In this document: piece after piece, positions 63,001-64,000 of the stretch | Layout: each line of letters begins with the position of its first letter | How positions within the stretch are numbered: the stretch's first letter is position 1 | DNA from: Tubulanus polymorphus | Taxonomy: Eukaryota; Nemertea; Palaeonemertea; Tubulaniformes; Tubulanidae | Reading direction: 5' to 3' | Length of the DNA: 64,000 nucleotides | NCBI RefSeq assembly: GCF_964204645.1 | Contig: NC_134036.1 | Span: 11,458,704 to 11,522,703 of the forward strand | Program-made: the position numbers and the translations under genes | The notes under the pieces: generated by a model | Seen by the model: the letters and a program-made list of their open reading frames with translations, nothing else | What the model was told of the DNA's origin: nothing | Databases searched by the model: none

Positions 63001-64000
63001 CCGGCACACTGACGAACGGATGGACGACCGACCTACTGCCTCCCTCCCTCCCTCCCTCACTGCACCGGGTCGTAACGCTGATCAAGGCCCGGTCAGCACT
63101 TGGTCGTTTTACGAACAACCACCGCCGGCACACTGACGAACGGACGGACGACCGACCTACTGCCTCCCTCCCTCCCTCACTGCACCGGGTCGTAACGCTG
63201 ATCAAGGCCCGGTCAGCACTTAGTCGTTTTTCGAACTACCACCGCCGGCTCACTGACGAACGGATGGACGACCGACCTACTGCCTCCCTCCCTCCCTCAC
63301 TGCTCCGGGTCGTAACGCTGATCAAGGCCCGGACAGCACTTAGTCGTTTTTCGAACAACCACCAGCGGCACACTGGCGAACGGACGGACGACCGACCTAC
63401 TGCCTCCCTCCCTCCCTCACTGCTCCGGGTCGTAACGCTGATCAAGGCCCGGTCAGCACTTAGTCGTTTTACGAACAACCACCGCCGGCACACTGACGAA
63501 CGGACGGACGACCGACCTACTGCCTCCCTCCCTCCCTCACTGCACCGGGTCGTAACGCTGATCAAGGCCCGGTCAGCACTTAGTCGTTTTTCGAACAACC
63601 ACCGCCGGCACACTGACGAACGGACGGACGACCGACCTACTGCCTCCCTCCCTCCCTCACTGCACCGGGTCGTAACGCTGATCAAGGCCCGGTCAGCACT
63701 TAGTCGTTTTTCGAACAACCACCGCCGGCACACTGGCGAACGGACGGACGACCGACCTACTGCCTCCCTCCCTCCCTCACTGCTCCGGGTCGTAACGCTG
63801 ATCAAGGCCCGGTCAGCACTTAGTCGTTTTTCGAACTACTACCGCCGGCACACTGACGAACGGATGGACGACCGACCTACTGCCTCCCTTCCTCCCTCCC
63901 TCACTGCACCGGGTCGTAACGCTGATCAAGACCCGGTCAGCACTTAGTCGTTTTTCGAACAACCACCGCCGGCACACTGACGAACGGACGGACGACCGAC
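57060..64000. repeat. 120-bp GC-rich satellite array with higher-order repeats
   Basis: About 57 tandem units of 120 bp (variants about 115-130 bp) run to the window edge. Each unit holds GGGTCGTAACGCTGATC, CCCGGTCAGCACTTAGTCG, TTTTTCGAAC, a GACGGACGACCGACC segment and a CTCC run of variable length. Length variation is mostly in the CTCC run. Unit types recur in order: about 58750-59990 matches 62050-63290, and 57060-57700 matches 58770-59410. Because 120 is divisible by three and both strands lack stops in one frame, long open frames arise (up to 227 codons), but they are not genes. Confidence 0.97.

Noticed and set aside
63264-63947. 227-codon open frame and similar frames on both strands in the satellite
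   Set aside because: The 120-bp unit is divisible by three and lacks stops in these frames; frames break at every length variant and the translation is a 40-residue repeat with no fold signal.
57060-64000. rRNA or tRNA gene array, suggested by GTCGTAACG and TTCGAAC strings
   Set aside because: The matches are too short, no cloverleaf or rRNA core fits, and the unit is a simple satellite.

Overview
The window is animal nuclear DNA: AT-rich and gene-poor, packed with nested transposons, with intron-containing small genes and a GC-rich satellite beside an assembly gap. Two secreted cystine-knot peptide genes, animal-type Ty3/gypsy elements, and MULE, piggyBac and Harbinger-like relics suggest a marine invertebrate, perhaps a lophotrochozoan. 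The species cannot be fixed from the sequence.

Layout. Positions 1-4170 hold low-complexity and degenerate tandem repeats and no recognisable gene. Positions 4173-42464 form a giant interrupted palindrome with arms of about 6.7 kb (4173-10945 and 35850-42464) around a 25-kb core. The core contains gypsy element 1 (12716-19991, plus strand), gypsy element 2 (20387-25962, minus strand), a 2.4-kb Mutator-like non-autonomous element (26398-28767), a cystine-knot gene (30920-31445), and a decayed adintovirus/Polinton-type block (about 31980-35720). That block carries a PC4-like gene and a RING gene on the plus strand, and pX-like, hexon-like capsid and truncated adenain-like protease pseudogenes on the minus strand.

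Right of the palindrome are a hairpin-rich repeat family, exons of a broken transposase-like gene (42551-43620), an unknown 138-aa ORF, a CTG microsatellite, a foldback element, a piggyBac-type MITE with intact TTAA duplications, a second cystine-knot gene (49628-50120) and diverged segmental duplications. After a 200-N gap, a 120-bp satellite with higher-order structure fills 57060-64000.

How the parts relate. The two cystine-knot genes share exon structure, phase-1 intron, cysteine spacing and 3' flank, so they are paralogues; one lies inside the palindrome and one outside. The viral genes are collinear as in adintoviruses, but every minus-strand one is broken, so this is an endogenised relic. 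Both gypsy elements keep complete LTRs and 4-bp target duplications but have damaged coding regions. Arm-specific changes (a Harbinger-like MITE only in the left arm, a 55-bp duplication only in the right) show that the arms have diverged since they formed. All homology calls are from reading motifs; no database search was possible.
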